This document shows positions 57,602 through 60,239 of a stretch of DNA of 60,239 bases, one piece after another. The stretch is from Pseudomonadota bacterium (GTDB taxonomy: Bacteria; Pseudomonadota; Gammaproteobacteria; Pseudomonadales; Moraxellaceae): contig JAKBFV010000006.1 in NCBI GenBank assembly GCA_021833365.1, positions 1-60,239 of the forward strand. The letters are read 5' to 3'. The notes under the pieces were generated by a model. It had not been told where the DNA came from. It saw only the letters and a list, made by a program, of their open reading frames with translations, and ran no database searches. A program made the position numbers and the translations under genes. Positions within the stretch are counted from its first letter, which is position 1. Each line of letters starts with the position of its first letter.

Positions 57602-58903
57602 ATGCGTATGAGCTTGCAAGGCTTCGGCCTCCATCTTCTCAATCGTGTCGCTCAGGCCGATTGGCCCGATCGCCTGGGCTTGCGCCAGGGCCTGGAAAAA
57701 GTGCTCTATCACGGCAGCCGGCAGGGTTTTCGTGTCGCCAGCTCGGTGGCACAGCGCTTCAAGGCGAGCCCGGGTGAGCGCGCCCAGCTGCGTCCGGGAA
57801 CCCGCACCGATCTTTTCGATCTGAGCTGGAGCGACGAGCAGGAGCAAATCCGCGACAGCCTGGCGCGCTTTGCCCGCGACGTGCTGAGGCCACAGGCGCA
57901 CCTTGCCGACAGCCGCAGCGAACTGCCGGCCGCCGTCGTCACCGCCAGCAACGAACTAGGCTTGCCCGCCTACGCCATCCCGGAAGCGCACGGCGGCATC
58001 GCCACCGAAAATGCTCAGGTGACCCAGGCGCTCATCGCCGAGACCCTGGCACAGGGCGATCTCAGCCTGGCCGCCGCCTTGCTCACCCCGATCGGCGCCG
58101 CCAACGCCATCAGCCGCTGGGGCAGTGGCGAACAACAGGCCACCTATCTGCCCGCCTTTCTCGATGAGCAGCAGCCCCTCGTCGCCAGCATCGCCATCGT
58201 CGAGCCCGAGCCCCTGTTCGACCCCATGCGCCTGCGCACCCTGGCGACCCGCCATGGCCAGGATTACCGCCTGAACGGCCGCAAAAGCCTGGTGCTGCGC
58301 GGTGCCCATGCTGATCTTTTGCTCATCGCCGCACAGACCGAGCAGGGACCGGCCGTCTTCATCACCGAAAGCGACCATCCAGGCTTGCGTCGGCGCGAAG
58401 CCCCGGCGATGGGCCTGCATGCCTGTGCCGGCACCGATCTCCTCATCGAGGACCTGCGCCTGCCGGCGCGGCAACGCCTCGGCGATACCGACTTTGACTA
58501 TCGCGCCTTCCTCGACCTGTCGAGCCTGGGCTGGTGCGCCCTGGCACAGGGGTGTGCGCAAGCGGTGCTCGACTACGTCATCCCCTACTGCAATGAGCGC
58601 AGCGCTTTCGGCGAACCGATCAGCCACCGCCAAAGCGTCGCCTTCATGATCGCGCAGATGGCCATCGACCTCGACGCCATGCGTCTGCTGACCTGGCGCG
58701 CCGCCAGCCGTGCCGAACAGGGACTCGACTTCCACCGCGAAGCCTATCTCGCCCGCCTCTTCTGCAACGAGAAATCGATGCAGATCGGCACCGACGGCGT
58801 GCAGCTGCTCGGTGGTCATGGTTATACCCAGGAGCACCCGGTCGAACGCTGGTATCGCGACCTACGCGCCATCGCCGTCCTGCACGGCGCCATGCATCTG
58901 TGA
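57602..58903 (+). CDS. Acyl-CoA dehydrogenase
   Basis: The 433-residue flavoprotein has an N-terminal extension of about 70 residues, then a standard fold (LSWSDEQEQIRDSLARFARDVL), a short FAD-binding middle domain, and the C-terminal GGHGYTQEHPVERWYRDLR, with the Glu that acts as base in this family. GGAGG is 8 bases before the start at 57602. It is followed by a second family member after 12 bases. Confidence 0.88.
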   Translation: MRMSLQGFGLHLLNRVAQADWPDRLGLRQGLEKVLYHGSRQGFRVASSVAQRFKASPGERAQLRPGTRTDLFDLSWSDEQEQIRDSLARFARDVLRPQAHLADSRSELPAAVVTASNELGLPAYAIPEAHGGIATENAQVTQALIAETLAQGDLSLAAALLTPIGAANAISRWGSGEQQATYLPAFLDEQQPLVASIAIVEPEPLFDPMRLRTLATRHGQDYRLNGRKSLVLRGAHADLLLIAAQTEQGPAVFITESDHPGLRRREAPAMGLHACAGTDLLIEDLRLPARQRLGDTDFDYRAFLDLSSLGWCALAQGCAQAVLDYVIPYCNERSAFGEPISHRQSVAFMIAQMAIDLDAMRLLTWRAASRAEQGLDFHREAYLARLFCNEKSMQIGTDGVQLLGGHGYTQEHPVERWYRDLRAIAVLHGAMHL

Positions 58904-58915
58904 ACGGAGGCCATG

Positions 58916-60118
58916 ATGAACCTTGAGACCCCGAAAAAGTTTGCCACCCTGGTCACCCAGGCGCGCGACGTCGCCGATCAGATCTTTCGCCCGATATCGC
59001 GCAAATACGACAAGGCCGAGCACAGCCAGCCGAAGGAATTGCGCCTGCTCGCTTCCCTCCTCGACGGCATGAATGACGGCGCCCCGGAAGCCGCCGGCGC
59101 CAGTACGGCGAGCAAGCGTAGCCACAGCGAGACACCCGGCGTACGCAATGGCAGCAATCTGTCGACCTGCCTCGGCATCATCGAACTCTGCCGTGGCGAT
59201 GTCGGTCTGCTGCTGTCCATGCCGCGACAAGGACTGGGGAATGCCGCCATCGCCGCCGTCGCCAATGAGGAGCAACTCTTGCGCTTCAAGGGCTGCTGGG
59301 CGGCCATGGCGATCACCGAACCCGGCTGCGGCTCGGATTCAGCGGCGATACGGACGACGGCACGGCGTGACGGCGACGACTACATCCTCAATGGCGAAAA
59401 AATCTTCGTCACCTCGGGTGAACGCGCCGATAGCGTCGTCGTCTGGGCCAGCCTCGATCCCAGCCTCGGCCGCGCCGCGATCAAATCCTTCGTGGTCCAC
59501 AAAGGCACACCGGGGATGAACGTCACCCGCCTGGAGAAGAAGCTCGGCATCAAGGCCTCCGACACCGCCGCGATCAGCTTCAGCGACTGTCGCGTTCCTG
59601 CCGCCAATCTCCTCGGCAACCCTGAGATCGATGTCCAAAAAGGCTTCGCCGGCGTCATGGAGACCTTTGACAACACCCGCCCCCTGGTCGCCGCCATGGC
59701 CGTCGGCGTCGCCGCCGCCGCCCTCGAGCGCACGCGTGAACTGCTGCGTGACAAGATCAATGGCCGCTACGAGCAAGCCCCCCTGCTGCTCAGCCAGGCG
59801 GAAGCGACGCTCTATCGCCTCGAAGCCGAATGGGAAGCCGCTCGACTGCTCACCCTGCGCGCCGCCTGGATGGCCGACAACCGCATCCCCAACTCCAAAG
59901 AAGCCTCGATGGCCAAAGCGAAAGCCGGAAAAGTGGGCAATGAAGTGACCCTGCAATGCGTCGCTCTCGCCGGCGCCATCGGCTACGGCGAGGACGAGCT
60001 CCTGGAAAAATGGGCGCGCGACTCGAAGATCCTCGACATCTTCGAAGGCACACAACAGATCCAGTTGCTCATCATCGCCCGCCGCCTGCTCGGCAAGACC
60101 TCCGCCGAGCTGAAATAG
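58916..60118 (+). CDS. Acyl-CoA dehydrogenase
   Basis: The 400-residue protein has AMAITEPGCGSDSAAIRTTA and FVTSGERAD in the FAD/substrate region, FSDCRVPAANLLG and the C-terminal GYGEDELLEKWARDSKILDIFEGTQQIQ with its candidate catalytic Glu. It and the preceding gene probably form a two-subunit or sequential dehydrogenase unit; the acyl substrate is unknown. GGAGG is 5 bases before the ATG at 58916 and only 2 before the one at 58913. Confidence 0.9.
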   Translation: MNLETPKKFATLVTQARDVADQIFRPISRKYDKAEHSQPKELRLLASLLDGMNDGAPEAAGASTASKRSHSETPGVRNGSNLSTCLGIIELCRGDVGLLLSMPRQGLGNAAIAAVANEEQLLRFKGCWAAMAITEPGCGSDSAAIRTTARRDGDDYILNGEKIFVTSGERADSVVVWASLDPSLGRAAIKSFVVHKGTPGMNVTRLEKKLGIKASDTAAISFSDCRVPAANLLGNPEIDVQKGFAGVMETFDNTRPLVAAMAVGVAAAALERTRELLRDKINGRYEQAPLLLSQAEATLYRLEAEWEAARLLTLRAAWMADNRIPNSKEASMAKAKAGKVGNEVTLQCVALAGAIGYGEDELLEKWARDSKILDIFEGTQQIQLLIIARRLLGKTSAELK

Positions 60119-60185
60119 CCCGGCGGCACCCGCCCCCTCATCGCCTCGACACCTCCCTTTGTGCTCATCAAGACCCCTCTGAGCC

Positions 60186-60207
60186 ACCTGCCTACGGGCA
60201 GGTTTTT
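60186..60207 (+). terminator. Rho-independent terminator after the acyl-CoA dehydrogenases
   Basis: ACCTGCC-TACG-GGCAGGT is a perfect 7-base stem with a tetraloop followed by four more T. It lies 67 bases after the last gene and ends the rightward unit. Confidence 0.85.
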
Positions 60208-60239
60208 ATGACTCCGACACGGCCGTTTCACCGCAGCCC

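Overview
This window is about 60 kb of GC-rich chromosome from a gammaproteobacterium, most likely a member of Pseudomonadales. The evidence is the Pseudomonas-like order trmJ-cysE-iscRSUA-hscBA-fdx-ndk-rlmN-pilF-rodZ-ispG-hisS-yfgM-bamB-der, a Pseudomonas-type class Ia ribonucleotide reductase with two ATP-cones, a complete pelABCDEFG operon and a RstA/RstB-like two-component pair. I cannot name the genus.

Layout. (1) 0-2.0 kb: end of an HPr-like gene, darP/yjgA, a stand-alone cyclic-nucleotide-binding protein and a nitrilase-family amidase. (2) 2.1-15.3 kb: the seven-gene Pel exopolysaccharide operon, preceded by a CRP/Vfr-like palindrome and followed by a convergent galE-type epimerase whose gatekeeper residue (Ser295) suggests that it can make UDP-GalNAc, a Pel precursor. 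(3) 15.4-18.6 kb: a FabR-like TetR regulator and a RstAB-like two-component system. (4) 18.6-24.2 kb: nrdAB behind a dense control region (three helically phased DnaA boxes, a paired NrdR-box candidate and a long stem-loop), then apt and an MTA/SAH-type nucleosidase for purine salvage. (5) 24.2-30.7 kb: an accessory island ending exactly at the 3' end of guaA. It carries hipBA, an AbiE-like operon (PD-(D/E)XK/HTH protein, a frameshifted nucleotidyltransferase and a truncated third gene), about 0.8 kb of repeat-bearing gene-free DNA, higBA, and an autoregulated MerR/carboxymuconolactone-decarboxylase pair. (6) 30.7-37.5 kb: guaBA, xseA, an M23 peptidase and a DUF445 membrane protein. (7) 37.6-53.6 kb: one long leftward housekeeping block for GTPase Der, outer-membrane assembly, HisRS, isoprenoid synthesis, cell shape, type IV pili, RlmN, Ndk and Fe-S cluster assembly. 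(8) 53.7-60.1 kb: suhB, purT, a gamma-carbonic anhydrase, two NUDIX hydrolases and two acyl-CoA dehydrogenases, closed by a terminator.

The likeliest place for something undescribed is the island. Its AbiE-like operon differs from classical AbiE by having a nuclease-like N-terminus on the first protein and a (broken) third gene, and its promoter is bracketed by two copies of a palindromic operator. The best regulatory finding is the nrdA promoter. All functional statements are homology-style inferences from reading motifs; no database search was run.
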